DNA of 33,658 nucleotides from Lactobacillales bacterium (GCA_015654945.1 JAATGB010000145.1:1-33658), one strand, 5' to 3'; shown: positions 20,247-30,242, numbered from the stretch's first letter. Program-made: numbers and translations. Notes: generated from the sequence alone by a model not told the origin.

Positions 20247-23200
20247 ATGAACAAACAGATACCTTTACCAAACCAAACCATGTATGATCCCGCATTTGAA
20301 AAAGATGCCTGTGGAATGGGGTTTGTGGCACAAATTGATGGGATTTCTTCACATCATCTTGTGGATCAAGCGCTGACTGTTTTAGAAAGAATGAACCATC
20401 GTGGTGGGACAGGATCTGAGCCAGACACTGGAGATGGCGCAGGCATTTTAATGTCATTACCAGATATTTTTTTCCAGAAAAAAGCTGCAAAACAACACGT
20501 CTTGTTACCAGAAAAAGGAAAATACGCAGTGGCAATGTTATTTTTGCCACAAGAAGAAACAAGTAAACAACAAATGCTGGATGAAATTACGCAAGAGACG
20601 CAAAGACAAGGTTATCGTGTGCTTTGGACGAGAGAGGTTCCATTTGCCTTTGAAAATTGTGGTCCGACTGCGCAGAAGGTGATGCCGAGTTTTTGCCAAA
20701 TTTTTATTGAGAAGCCAATGGATGTGACGGTCGGCAGAGAATTCGAAGATCAATTATTTAGGTTACGTCGACAAGTTGAAAAAGTTTTTTCCCCGAATGA
20801 GCTAACGATTGTGAGTCTTTCTTCTCAAACAATTGTGTACAAAGGAATGTTACATGCCTACCAAGTACGGTTATTTTTCCCGGATTTACAAGATAAAACG
20901 ATGGAAACCTCCATCGCCTTGGTTCATTCACGCTTTTCAACCAATACTTTTCCTAGTTGGGATCGGGCACAGCCGTTCCGATTTCTTGCACATAATGGCG
21001 AAATTAATACGTTACGCGGCGCAGAAAACTGGATGCAAAGCCATAATGTCGAAGTTTATAATGAAGAAAACTCAGATTCAGCAAAATTAGAGAATTGTAT
21101 GGAATATTTATACCGCCAAGGAAGAGACATTCCACATGCTTTGATGATGATGGTTCCTGAAGCTTGGTCGAAAGAAGCGCGATTATCCGATGAACTAGCC
21201 GCATTTTACGAATACACCGCAAATTTTATGGCCCCGTGGGATGGACCTGCTGCACTTTGCTTTACTGACGGCATCCAAGTAGGGGCTGCGCTTGATCGAA
21301 ATGGATTAAGACCTTCTCGTTATTCGCTCACGAAAGACAACTTTCTTGTTGTAGCCTCTGAAGCGGGTGTGGTGGATCTTGACCCTGCAACGATTATTGA
21401 AAAAGGTGTATTAGGTCCTGGTAGTATGATTCTGGTTGATACGCAGACTGGTAAATTTATGCGAAATGAAGAAATTAAAGAAAAATATGCAACCGAACAT
21501 CCCTATCGAGTATGGCTACAAGAAAATTTAGTAACACTCGATATGCTTCATCCTGAAATTAAAGAGGATACCCATCTAAGTCCGGCTGAATTACAAACAA
21601 TGTGGAAAATGCACGGATATACGGATGAGGTGATTCGGACATTGATCGTGCCCATGGCAGAAAATGGCGAAGAACCGGTTATCTCCATGGGATTTGACTC
21701 GCCTTTGGCCATTCTTAGTGAGCAACCACAATCTTTATTTACGTATTTCAAACAACAATTTGCTCAAGTCACAAACCCGCCGATTGATGCTATTCGTGAA
21801 AAATTAGTCATTGGAACCGAAATGTTTTTAGGTGCGGATGGGGATTTTAATCAGGACTTTGCTGGAAATTGCGCCAAAGTGAAAATTGATAGCCCGGTTC
21901 TTTCAGAAGCCGATTTTATGAAAATTAAAAGTCTAGCAACTGAAGCACAAAAAGCACAAACAATCTCCATTCTTTACAGTAAAGGTGCGGATCGACCAAA
22001 TCGGCTGCAAAAAGCGATGGAAGAGTTTTGCAAACAAGCAGAAGAGTACATAGACGCTGGTAATACGATTCTAATTTTAAGTGATAGAGGACTGACAGAA
22101 GGAAAGTTAGTGATTCCGATTTTACTTGCTGTAGCTGGGTTGCACCACTACTTGATTGGCAAAGGCAAACGGAATCAAGTTTCACTTGTTGCCGATACAG
22201 CTGAGGTTTGTGAAGTTCACCATTTTGCAATGCTGATTGGTTATGGTGCCAGCGCAATTTATCCGTATGGGGCATATGAAACATTGCGTGATTATCATCT
22301 GGAAGCACAAACTGAAAAGTATCGAAAAGCAGCTGAAAAAGGCATTATTAAAATCATGTCGCGGATGGGGATTTCAACAATTGCTGGTTATCATGGCGCG
22401 CAATTATTTGAAGCAGTCGGCATTTCACAGAAAGTGGTAGCGCACTATTTCACTGGGACTTCAAGCAGAATTGGAGGACTTTCGCTAGATCAAATTGAAA
22501 AGGAATATTTATCACGTTATACGTATGCGTACGGCGAAAAGAAAAATGATTTTTTACCTTCTGGCGGTAGTTTCCAATATAAAGCCGATGGGGAGCATCA
22601 TTTGTATAATCCCAAGACCATTTATAATTTTCAAAAAGCGGTTCGCCAAGGTGATTATGCTTTATTTAAAGAGTATATTGAGCAAATGAATCAGGAGTCA
22701 CAGGAAACCCCCACAACCTTACGTTCTCTTTGGACGTTAAAAAGCAGCTTAGCACCTGTTAAGCTTTCAGAAGTGGAGCCAGCAAAAGAAATGGTCAAAC
22801 GGTTCAAGGTAGGGGCTATGAGTTATGGCTCACTAAGCCAAGAAGCACATGAATGTCTAGCGCAAGCGATGAATGCTATTGGTGCAAAGAGTAACAGTGG
22901 TGAAGGCGGGGAACATCGAAATCGCTTTAAACCTAGAAAAAATGGGGTTAATCTAAATAGCAAGATTAAGCAAGTTGCTTCCGGCAGATTTGGTGTGAAT
23001 ACAGAATATTTAATGAGTGCAGAAGAAATTCAAATTAAGATGGCACAAGGAGCAAAGCCTGGCGAAGGTGGACAACTTCCGGGCAATAAAGTATTTCCCT
23101 GGATTGCCGAAATTCGGGGTTCAACGCCCGGAGTACGGTTAATTTCACCACCACCGCATCATGATATTTATTCGATTGAAGATTTAGCCCAATTAATCTT

Positions 23201-24788
23201 TGATTTAAAAACAGTCAATCCTTATGCAGCGATTAATGTCAAATTAGTATCAAGTACAGGTGTGGGAACAATTGCAACTGGTGTTGTCAAAGCTGGTGCG
23301 GACAAAGTAGTGATTTCTGGTTATGATGGCGGAACAGGAGCTTCACCCAAAAATTCGATTCGTGATGCCGGCCTACCATGGGAGATGGGGTTGGTAGAAG
23401 CACACCAAACCTTAACCATGAATCATCTTCGTCAACGCATGACACTCGAAACCGACGGGAAATTAATGACTGGTCGTGATATCGCAGTAGCCATTCTTTT
23501 AGGCGCCGAAGAATATAGCTTTGCCTCTTTATCATTGGTAGCGGTTGGTTGCGTGATGATGCGCGTGTGTAACTTAAATACTTGCCCCGTCGGCGTAGCC
23601 ACCCAAAATCCAGTGTTGCGGAAATTCTTTGCTGGAAAGCCAGAGCATGTGATTAATATGATGATGTTTTTGGCCGAAGATTTACGGGAAATTATGGCTG
23701 AAATGGGCTATCGGACAATTGATGAAATGATCGGACATACAGAACATTTACAACCTAAATTTGTGGCAAAAGGCAAAGCAAAATCTTTAGACTTCTCGGC
23801 AATGCTTGGCACAACCTATGGCATTGAACGGAAAACAACGGTACCATTTTTAGCCAAACGACAATGGCAGGAATTAGATGCTTTTGCAGAAGTTGCACTC
23901 GCTTCAAAACAAGAAACAAAAATTCAACAACTGATTAATAACCGTGATCGAACAGTGGGGGCACGGATGGGCGGTTGGATTGCCGAGCGCTTTGGCAATT
24001 ACGAGCTTGCCCAAGGCAAAGTTAAGTACGAATATACGGGGACAGCAGGACAAAGCTTTGGCGCATTTGTGACCCAAGGCATGGAGCTGACCTTAATTGG
24101 CGAAGCCAATGATTATGTAGGCAAAGCGTTGAGTGGGGGACGTTTAATTATCATGCCGCCGAAAAATGCTGCTTATCAGACGGAAGATTCTCCAATTGTG
24201 GGGAATGTGGTTTGCTTTGGTGCAAATCGCGGGGAAGGTTATTTCAATGGTCGTGCGGGTGAACGATTCTGTGTAAGGAACAGCGGGGCCGAAGTCGTGG
24301 TTGAAGGCGTTGGCGATCATGGTTGTGAATACATGACAGGTGGTGTGGCAGTCATTCTAGGAACGACTGGCCGAAATTTTGCAGCTGGGATGTCTGGCGG
24401 TATTGCCTATGTATATGATCCGTTGAAGCAATTTCCAGCTAAATGTAATCTAGAAATGGTAGAACTATTTGGTCTGAATGAAAAGGGAAATGATGATTTA
24501 CTGAAAGAATTAATTGAAAAGCATGTTCATTACACCCATTCGAGAAAGGGTCAAAAAATTCTCGAAAACTGGGAAGAAGAAAAACAACATTTTGTCAAAG
24601 TCTATCCCACTGAATACCGAGAAATGGTCGAAGTAACCGATAAATTCAAAGCAGCAGGCTTCCAAGGCGATGAATTATTAACCAAGGCCTTTAACGAAGT
24701 GATGGGTATTACTGAAGTAGATCCAGTAATACCAACTGTCCAAACAGAAGCACTGCCACCAAAATTCACTGTGAAGGAGCGTCGATAA
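20247..24788 (+). CDS. gltB: Glutamate synthase (NADPH) large subunit
   Basis: 1513 aa; class II amidotransferase N-terminus with catalytic Cys after a short propeptide (EKDACGMGFVAQIDG), HNGEINTLRGAENWM, SNSGEGGEHRNRF, KPGEGGQLPG, C-terminal GXGXG-type beta-helix. Confidence 0.98.
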   Translation: MNKQIPLPNQTMYDPAFEKDACGMGFVAQIDGISSHHLVDQALTVLERMNHRGGTGSEPDTGDGAGILMSLPDIFFQKKAAKQHVLLPEKGKYAVAMLFLPQEETSKQQMLDEITQETQRQGYRVLWTREVPFAFENCGPTAQKVMPSFCQIFIEKPMDVTVGREFEDQLFRLRRQVEKVFSPNELTIVSLSSQTIVYKGMLHAYQVRLFFPDLQDKTMETSIALVHSRFSTNTFPSWDRAQPFRFLAHNGEINTLRGAENWMQSHNVEVYNEENSDSAKLENCMEYLYRQGRDIPHALMMMVPEAWSKEARLSDELAAFYEYTANFMAPWDGPAALCFTDGIQVGAALDRNGLRPSRYSLTKDNFLVVASEAGVVDLDPATIIEKGVLGPGSMILVDTQTGKFMRNEEIKEKYATEHPYRVWLQENLVTLDMLHPEIKEDTHLSPAELQTMWKMHGYTDEVIRTLIVPMAENGEEPVISMGFDSPLAILSEQPQSLFTYFKQQFAQVTNPPIDAIREKLVIGTEMFLGADGDFNQDFAGNCAKVKIDSPVLSEADFMKIKSLATEAQKAQTISILYSKGADRPNRLQKAMEEFCKQAEEYIDAGNTILILSDRGLTEGKLVIPILLAVAGLHHYLIGKGKRNQVSLVADTAEVCEVHHFAMLIGYGASAIYPYGAYETLRDYHLEAQTEKYRKAAEKGIIKIMSRMGISTIAGYHGAQLFEAVGISQKVVAHYFTGTSSRIGGLSLDQIEKEYLSRYTYAYGEKKNDFLPSGGSFQYKADGEHHLYNPKTIYNFQKAVRQGDYALFKEYIEQMNQESQETPTTLRSLWTLKSSLAPVKLSEVEPAKEMVKRFKVGAMSYGSLSQEAHECLAQAMNAIGAKSNSGEGGEHRNRFKPRKNGVNLNSKIKQVASGRFGVNTEYLMSAEEIQIKMAQGAKPGEGGQLPGNKVFPWIAEIRGSTPGVRLISPPPHHDIYSIEDLAQLIFDLKTVNPYAAINVKLVSSTGVGTIATGVVKAGADKVVISGYDGGTGASPKNSIRDAGLPWEMGLVEAHQTLTMNHLRQRMTLETDGKLMTGRDIAVAILLGAEEYSFASLSLVAVGCVMMRVCNLNTCPVGVATQNPVLRKFFAGKPEHVINMMMFLAEDLREIMAEMGYRTIDEMIGHTEHLQPKFVAKGKAKSLDFSAMLGTTYGIERKTTVPFLAKRQWQELDAFAEVALASKQETKIQQLINNRDRTVGARMGGWIAERFGNYELAQGKVKYEYTGTAGQSFGAFVTQGMELTLIGEANDYVGKALSGGRLIIMPPKNAAYQTEDSPIVGNVVCFGANRGEGYFNGRAGERFCVRNSGAEVVVEGVGDHGCEYMTGGVAVILGTTGRNFAAGMSGGIAYVYDPLKQFPAKCNLEMVELFGLNEKGNDDLLKELIEKHVHYTHSRKGQKILENWEEEKQHFVKVYPTEYREMVEVTDKFKAAGFQGDELLTKAFNEVMGITEVDPVIPTVQTEALPPKFTVKERR

Positions 24789-24789
24789 T

Positions 24790-26229
24790 ATGGCAGATCC
24801 GTATGGGTATTTAAAATTTAAAAAAGTCGAAAATCCCTATCGTCCCGTGCAAGAACGGATCCATGATTGGAAAGAGCTGCAAACGCCTTTACCAACAGAA
24901 GAACGACAAAAGCAAGGCGCTCGCTGTATGAATTGCGGGATTCCGTTTTGTCACACTGGAGTCTTCTTTGGCGGGAAACGAGCCGTTTCAGGTTGTCCCA
25001 ATGATAATCTAATTCCCGAATGGAATGATTTGGTTTATCGCGGTGATTTCAAAAAAGCATGGGAAAGATTAAGTCGGACGAATCCGATTCCTGAAATGAC
25101 CGGTCGTGTCTGTCCTGCTCCTTGTGAAAAGTCTTGTACCGAAGCATTAAATGGACCGGGCGTCGCGATTCACGACAATGAACGCTTCATCATTGATCAT
25201 GCATTTGAACAAGATTGGGTCCGGCCAACTGGGATGCCTCAAGGACCGAAAACGGGTTTTAAAGTCGCAATTATCGGCAGTGGTCCAGCTGGGTTGTCAG
25301 CTGCTTGGCGTTTAAACCAGTTAGGGCATACGGTCACTGTCTTTGAACGCTCAGACCGTCCAGGGGGCTTGTTAATGTATGGAATTCCTAATATGAAATT
25401 AGACAAAGATGTAGTGGCACGTAGAATTCAAGTTATGGAAGAAGTCGGGATTGAATTTCAAGTGAAGACAGAAATTGGTGTTGATCTTACAGCAGAGGAA
25501 CTTTTTGCTGAATTTGATCGTGTAATTATTTGTACGGGAGCAGCAGTTGCGCGCGATTTACCAATTGCTGGCCGGGAGTTAAAGGGTATACGCTTTGCTG
25601 TGGATTATCTCACGGATGCGACTAAATTCGTTCTTGAAAACGGTAAAGAAGCAGTGGATCGAAGCCTAGTCGGAAAAAATGTGATTGTTGTAGGAGGCGG
25701 AGATACTGGAAATGATTGCCTTGCAACTGCAGTTCGCCAAGGCTGTCAATCAGTGAAACAATTTGAAATTAACCAAATGCCTCCAGAAAAACGCGCTGCA
25801 AATAATCTATGGCCTGAGTATCCGTTGATTCGAAAAATCGGCTATGGACAAGAAGAGGCACAAGAAACACAAACGGAACAAGTGAACTATTTTCAAACTT
25901 CAACAACTGCTTTTGTTGGTGAGAAAAATCAGGTGACCGGCGTGCACACAACGCAGGTGGACACAAACTTTCAACCAATTGCAGGTACAGAAGAAGTGAT
26001 GAAAGCGGACCTTGTCTTACTTGCTATGGGTTTTAGCGGTGTTCAAAAGAGTTTATTAGACCATTTAGATGTGGAAGAGGCATATGATGACTATTCGACC
26101 AATAATGAAAAAGTTTATTTAGCTGGTGATGCAAGAAGAGGACCGAGTTTGGTGATTTGGGCGATTCGTGAAGGACGTTTAGCAGCTGAAGCATGTGATA
26201 ATGCGCTGCGTTCATTAGTCTCCCAATAA
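24790..26229 (+). CDS. gltD: Glutamate synthase (NADPH) small subunit
   Basis: 479 aa; MADPYGYLKF, RCMNCGIPFCHTG, CPAPCEKSCTEALNG Cys clusters, GSGPAGLSAAWRLNQLGHTVTVFER, GGGDTGNDC. Confidence 0.98.
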   Translation: MADPYGYLKFKKVENPYRPVQERIHDWKELQTPLPTEERQKQGARCMNCGIPFCHTGVFFGGKRAVSGCPNDNLIPEWNDLVYRGDFKKAWERLSRTNPIPEMTGRVCPAPCEKSCTEALNGPGVAIHDNERFIIDHAFEQDWVRPTGMPQGPKTGFKVAIIGSGPAGLSAAWRLNQLGHTVTVFERSDRPGGLLMYGIPNMKLDKDVVARRIQVMEEVGIEFQVKTEIGVDLTAEELFAEFDRVIICTGAAVARDLPIAGRELKGIRFAVDYLTDATKFVLENGKEAVDRSLVGKNVIVVGGGDTGNDCLATAVRQGCQSVKQFEINQMPPEKRAANNLWPEYPLIRKIGYGQEEAQETQTEQVNYFQTSTTAFVGEKNQVTGVHTTQVDTNFQPIAGTEEVMKADLVLLAMGFSGVQKSLLDHLDVEEAYDDYSTNNEKVYLAGDARRGPSLVIWAIREGRLAAEACDNALRSLVSQ

Positions 26230-26281
26230 GTGCCGGCAATTAAACTAAAATAAATATTTATTGATTATTCGTCATATAGAG

Positions 26282-26435
26282 TATACTTTTTTGCAGAAGT
26301 GCGGTATACTAAGAATGTAATTTGTTTAGCAGCAACAAGAGGAAGACTATTTTACATCTGTTCTATATTCATCTTCTGTAGCGGTGGCAGTATTACAACT
26401 ATATCGTGCAACCTGCACAAGGAGGAAAATATATT
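26282..26435 (+). promoter_or_regulatory. Promoter region and long 5' UTR of the cold-shock gene
   Basis: Two -10-like TATACT hexamers (26282-26287 and 26305-26310) with about 120 nt of non-coding leader before ATG 26436, as is common for csp genes. Confidence 0.5.
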
Positions 26436-26636
26436 ATGGCTCAAGGAACAGTAAAATGGTTTAATGGCGAAAAAGGTTTTGGTTTCATCACTCAAGAAGA
26501 AGGACAAGATGTATTCGTACATTTTTCAGCTATCCAAGGTGACGGCTTCAAAACATTAGATGAAGGTCAATCTGTAACTTTCGATATCGAAGAATCAGAT
26601 CGCGGACCTCAAGCAACTAACGTTGAAAAAAACTAA
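26436..26636 (+). CDS. Cold-shock protein (CspA family)
   Basis: 66 aa from ATG 26436 with SD aaggagg; [33 protein letters not shown]. Confidence 0.98.
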   Translation: MAQGTVKWFNGEKGFGFITQEEGQDVFVHFSAIQGDGFKTLDEGQSVTFDIEESDRGPQATNVEKN

Positions 26637-26654
26637 TTTCATTTAGTAAATTTT

Positions 26655-26695
26655 AAAACTGGAAAGTGAGTGAAAACTCATCTTCCAGTTTTTTT
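26655..26695 (+). terminator. Intrinsic terminator of the csp gene
   Basis: aaaactggaaagtgagt-gaaa-actcatcttccagttttttt. Confidence 0.88.
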
Positions 26696-26752
26696 GTGCA
26701 AATAAGTAATAAATGAAAATAAAAAGTTAGTCAGTGATTTTAGTTGGATTTA

Positions 26753-26781
26753 TTGATTATTTGAAAGTGATGCGCAATAAT
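26753..26781 (+). promoter_or_regulatory. Candidate sigma-A promoter of the hydroxyacid dehydrogenase
   Basis: TTGATT (26753-26758), 17-nt spacer, AATAAT (26776-26781). Confidence 0.5.
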
Positions 26782-26873
26782 AGTGAATAACAGTAAAATA
26801 TAGCAGACGATTATTCACGGGAGAAAGGCTAGTTTTTCTGATAAGAAAAAATGAGAATAGGGAAGTGTAAATC

Positions 26874-27797
26874 ATGCGTAAGGTAGGAATTATTGGTTTA
26901 GGACATGTGGGCGCAACAGTTGCTTACACACTCGTCACAGAAGGGCTAGTGGATGAACTTGTTTTGATTGATCAAAACGAACAATTAGCGTTATCAGAAG
27001 AATATGATTTGTTAGATGCTGTAGTCAATCTAACCAACAAAACAAAAATCATAATTCAAGATTATCAAGCATTGGCAGATGCGGAAGTGATCGTTTTTGC
27101 AGCAGGACAAATCAGTGCGTTGGGTAAGGCAGGCGACCGATTTAAAGAATTGGCCATTACGAGTAAAATTGTTGAAGAAGTCGCACCAAAAATCAAAGCT
27201 TCCGGATTTGAGGGAATCCTTGTAACGATTACGAATCCTTGTGATGTGATTGCAGCGTATATGCAAAAATTAACTGGATTTCCGACTAATCGAGTTTTAG
27301 GCACGGGAACAATGTTGGACACAGCGCGCATGAAACAAGCAGTTGGTCGTAAGCTAGGAATTAGCAGTAACAATGTGGGCGGCTATGTTTATGGTGAGCA
27401 TGGAAATTCACAATTTGTTGCGTGGTCAACTGTAACGGTGGGGAATCGACCGCTTTTAGAATGGAATCAAGAACTTGATTTAGCTGGCTTAACAGAAGAC
27501 GTTAAAGATGGCGGATGGAAATCTTTTGCCGGTAAAGGGTATACAAGTTATGGGATTGCAACCTGTGCTGCTCGGCTTGTTCGAATGATCTTAAACGACG
27601 CGAAAATCGTGATACCTGTTTCTACCTATAGCGAAAAAATGGACAGTTACTATGGACAACCTGCACTAATTGGAAAAGACGGCGTAGAAGCAATTGTTGA
27701 GTGCCAGTTAACGAAAGAAGAAAGGGCCTCTTTAGAAAGCTCAGTTGAAATTATTAAACAAGGACTGGCTAAATTGCCTTTAAATGCAGCAAAATAA
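26874..27797 (+). CDS. L-2-hydroxyisocaproate dehydrogenase-like member of the L-lactate dehydrogenase family
   Basis: 307 aa; GIIGLGHVGATVAYTL, TNPCDVIAAYMQKLTGFPTNRVLGTGTMLDTARM, YGEHGNSQFVAWSTV, GKGYTSYGIAT; resembles the L-HicDH subgroup as I recall it. Confidence 0.85.
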   Translation: MRKVGIIGLGHVGATVAYTLVTEGLVDELVLIDQNEQLALSEEYDLLDAVVNLTNKTKIIIQDYQALADAEVIVFAAGQISALGKAGDRFKELAITSKIVEEVAPKIKASGFEGILVTITNPCDVIAAYMQKLTGFPTNRVLGTGTMLDTARMKQAVGRKLGISSNNVGGYVYGEHGNSQFVAWSTVTVGNRPLLEWNQELDLAGLTEDVKDGGWKSFAGKGYTSYGIATCAARLVRMILNDAKIVIPVSTYSEKMDSYYGQPALIGKDGVEAIVECQLTKEERASLESSVEIIKQGLAKLPLNAAK

Positions 27798-27818
27798 GAT
27801 AGCGCTACTTATCCGGAT

Positions 27819-27855
27819 AAAATGATTTTCATAATAGAAAATCATTTTTTATTTT
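27819..27855 (+). terminator. Intrinsic terminator downstream of the hydroxyacid dehydrogenase
   Basis: aaaatgattttc-ataata-gaaaatcattttttatttt, 12-bp perfect stem. Confidence 0.85.
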
Positions 27856-27950
27856 AAAAAACTGCAACATGTTCCGACAACTTTATTTCACTTTTCAAAA
27901 TTTTATTATAAAATGTCTAGACTTTTAATTTTAAAAGTATTGTTTTTATA

Positions 27951-27979
27951 TTGATTTTCACTTTAATGATCGCTATAAT
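27951..27979 (+). promoter_or_regulatory. Candidate sigma-A promoter of the GH1 phosphoglycosidase
   Basis: TTGATT (27951-27956), 17-nt spacer, TATAAT (27974-27979). Confidence 0.7.
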
Positions 27980-28011
27980 AAAGAGAATAAATGAAGTGAA
28001 GGAGCATTCAA

Positions 28012-29409
28012 ATGAAAACGTATAACTTTCCAGAAAATTTTTGGTGGGGATCTGCAGCGAGTGGGACACAAACCGAAGGACGATTACCGAACGACGGCAA
28101 AGGAGAAAATATTTGGGATTATTGGTACGAAACCAATCCAGAATTATTTTTCAATCAAGTTGGTCCTGGAAAAACGTCTCAATTTTTAAGTAAGTATGAA
28201 GAAGATATTCAATTAATGAAAAAAACGGGACACAACTCTTTTCGGACAGGAATCCAATGGAGTCGTTTATTTCCAAAGGGAACAGGAGAAGTGAATCAAG
28301 TTGCGGTGAATTTTTACAACAAAGTGTTTGATGAGCTGCTTGCGAATGACATTGAACCGTTTATTACCTTGTATCATTTTGATATGCCGTTAGAGCTGCA
28401 AAAAAAAGGTGGCTGGCTAAACCGAGAAACGGTGGACGCATATGTTGCGTATGCGAAAACTTGTTTTGAATTATTTGGTGATCGCGTGAAAAAATGGTTT
28501 ACCCATAATGAACCAATTGTTCCCGTAGAAGGTGGCTATTTGTACCAATTTCATTATCCAGCAGAAGTTAATATGAAACATGCAGTACAAGTTGGTTTTC
28601 ATGAAAATTTAGCAAGTGCTAAAGCAATTGCTGTGTATCATGGCTTGAAATTAGATGGTGAAATTGGGATTGTACTGAATCTAACACCAAGCTATCCAAG
28701 AGATGAGAACAATCCTGAAGATTTGAAAGCCTCACAATATGCGGATGCTTTCTTTAATCGTTCATTCTTAGACCCTGCTGTTAAAGGAACTTTTCCACCA
28801 AAATTAATTGAAGTTGTCAAGGAACTCAATATGGTTCCAGAGATGGAAGCAGATGATTTGGATGTAATTAAGAATAATACAATTGATCTGTTGGGAATTA
28901 ATTATTATCAACCACGCCGTGTCAAAGCAAAAGAAAGCGCAATTGACCACACGAACGGACCAATGCCAGATGATTATTTTGATAATTATGAAATGCCAGG
29001 ACGTAAAATGAACCCTTATCGTGGTTGGGAAATTTATGAAAAAGGGATCTACGATATTTTGATCAACGTTAGAGATAATTATGGTAATATTCGCTGTTAC
29101 ATCTCGGAAAATGGCATGGGTGTTGAAAATGAAGAACGATTTATCGATGCAAAAGGTGAAGTTCAAGATGATTACCGGATTGAATTTGTGACCGATCATT
29201 TAAAATTTGTCCATCAAGCTCTTGAAGAAGGGAGCAATGTCCAAGGGTATCACATGTGGACCTGTATGGATAACTGGTCTTGGCTAAATGCATATAAAAA
29301 CCGCTATGGCTTTATCTCAGTTGATCTTGCGCAAGATGGCAAAAGAACCATTAAGAAAAGCGGTTATTGGTTTAAGCAAGTTTCAGATAACAATGGATTT
29401 GAAGCGTAA
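28012..29409 (+). CDS. GH1 6-phospho-beta-glucosidase (6-phospho-beta-glycosidase)
   Basis: 465 aa; NFPENFWWGSAASGTQTEG, acid/base THNEP, nucleophile ISENGMG, phosphate-site WSWLNAYKNRYGF. Confidence 0.94.
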   Translation: MKTYNFPENFWWGSAASGTQTEGRLPNDGKGENIWDYWYETNPELFFNQVGPGKTSQFLSKYEEDIQLMKKTGHNSFRTGIQWSRLFPKGTGEVNQVAVNFYNKVFDELLANDIEPFITLYHFDMPLELQKKGGWLNRETVDAYVAYAKTCFELFGDRVKKWFTHNEPIVPVEGGYLYQFHYPAEVNMKHAVQVGFHENLASAKAIAVYHGLKLDGEIGIVLNLTPSYPRDENNPEDLKASQYADAFFNRSFLDPAVKGTFPPKLIEVVKELNMVPEMEADDLDVIKNNTIDLLGINYYQPRRVKAKESAIDHTNGPMPDDYFDNYEMPGRKMNPYRGWEIYEKGIYDILINVRDNYGNIRCYISENGMGVENEERFIDAKGEVQDDYRIEFVTDHLKFVHQALEEGSNVQGYHMWTCMDNWSWLNAYKNRYGFISVDLAQDGKRTIKKSGYWFKQVSDNNGFEA

Positions 29410-29430
29410 TAAGTAAAATAGAAGCAAAGC

Positions 29431-29470
29431 AAAAGTAGCGGCAAATGAAAAAATTGCCGCTACTTTTTTT
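29431..29470. terminator. Bidirectional terminator between the GH1 gene and rpiR (convergent)
   Basis: aaaagtagcggcaa-atgaaaaaa-ttgccgctactttt, T-tracts in both orientations. Confidence 0.85.
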
Positions 29471-29471
29471 G

Positions 29472-30242
29472 CTATTTTTGATGAATTCTGATTGCATAGG
29501 CATCGAGCAGAATACGTGAAATGACTTGCAGCGGAAGACGAGAGCGTACTTCGTATTCGGGAAAGTAAGATCCTGCTGATTTATAGCCAACAAAAAGTAA
29601 TTCAGAAAGCTGTGCCAAGCTCCCATTGGCATTGGCAGTAATGGTAATAATGGAGATGTTTTTGTGCTCACAATTTTTTGCAGCAGACACTAATTCTTCT
29701 GTTTCACCATTTAAAGAAATAAAAAGCGCGATATCTTGCGTGGTCATTTTTTGTGGAATCGTACGAATGATATTCGGATCATCGTGCATTTCACAATTTT
29801 TGTCTAAAAGTTGAAATTTCACGAGCATTTCCTTGGCAATCAGCTCAGAAAAACCACGCGCAAAGATAAAGACCTTTTTTGCGTATTTTAATTTTTGGAC
29901 GGTGTCCTCAATCGTACCACTGTCTAATAATTGAATCGTCCGTGTAACTTCTTGTTCATTTTTAATAATGGCTTTCTGAATATCCTCATCGACTTTTTCC
30001 ATAATTGAAAAACGTGGATTGTTTTCTTCCATCTCTTTCAAATGGTGCTTAAAAGAGGTAAATCCTTCAAAGCCAAGCTTTTTCATCGTTCGAACAATGG
30101 TCGCTGTCGAAACATTGGCATCTTCACTTAGCTTGACAATCGACATTGCCGGAATCTCGTTAATATTTTTCTCAAGATAATCCAATAGATAGCTTTCCGA
30201 GCTGCTTAGTTTTTTCGTCGAGCTTTTAGCAAAAAATGACAT
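29472..30242 (-). CDS. MurR/RpiR family transcriptional regulator (HTH + SIS domain)
   Basis: 256 aa; MSIVKLSEDANVSTATIVRTMKKLGFEGFTSFKHHLKE HTH; SIS-like AKKVFIFARGFSELIAKEM, DIALFISLNGETEELVSAAKNCEHKNISIITIT. Confidence 0.93.
   Translation of the reverse strand: MSFFAKSSTKKLSSSESYLLDYLEKNINEIPAMSIVKLSEDANVSTATIVRTMKKLGFEGFTSFKHHLKEMEENNPRFSIMEKVDEDIQKAIIKNEQEVTRTIQLLDSGTIEDTVQKLKYAKKVFIFARGFSELIAKEMLVKFQLLDKNCEMHDDPNIIRTIPQKMTTQDIALFISLNGETEELVSAAKNCEHKNISIITITANANGSLAQLSELLFVGYKSAGSYFPEYEVRSRLPLQVISRILLDAYAIRIHQK

Noticed and set aside
21925-22308. 127-aa minus-strand ORF inside gltB
   Set aside because: Fully antisense to a conserved GltB region; low-complexity-like translation, no RBS evidence.
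28013-28026. TGAAAACGTATAAC as a cre site over the GH1 start codon
   Set aside because: Only the left half matches the cre consensus well; three mismatches on the right side.
28804-29199. 131-aa minus-strand ORF inside the GH1 gene
   Set aside because: Ile/Phe-rich translation typical of the antisense of a conserved gene; no support.
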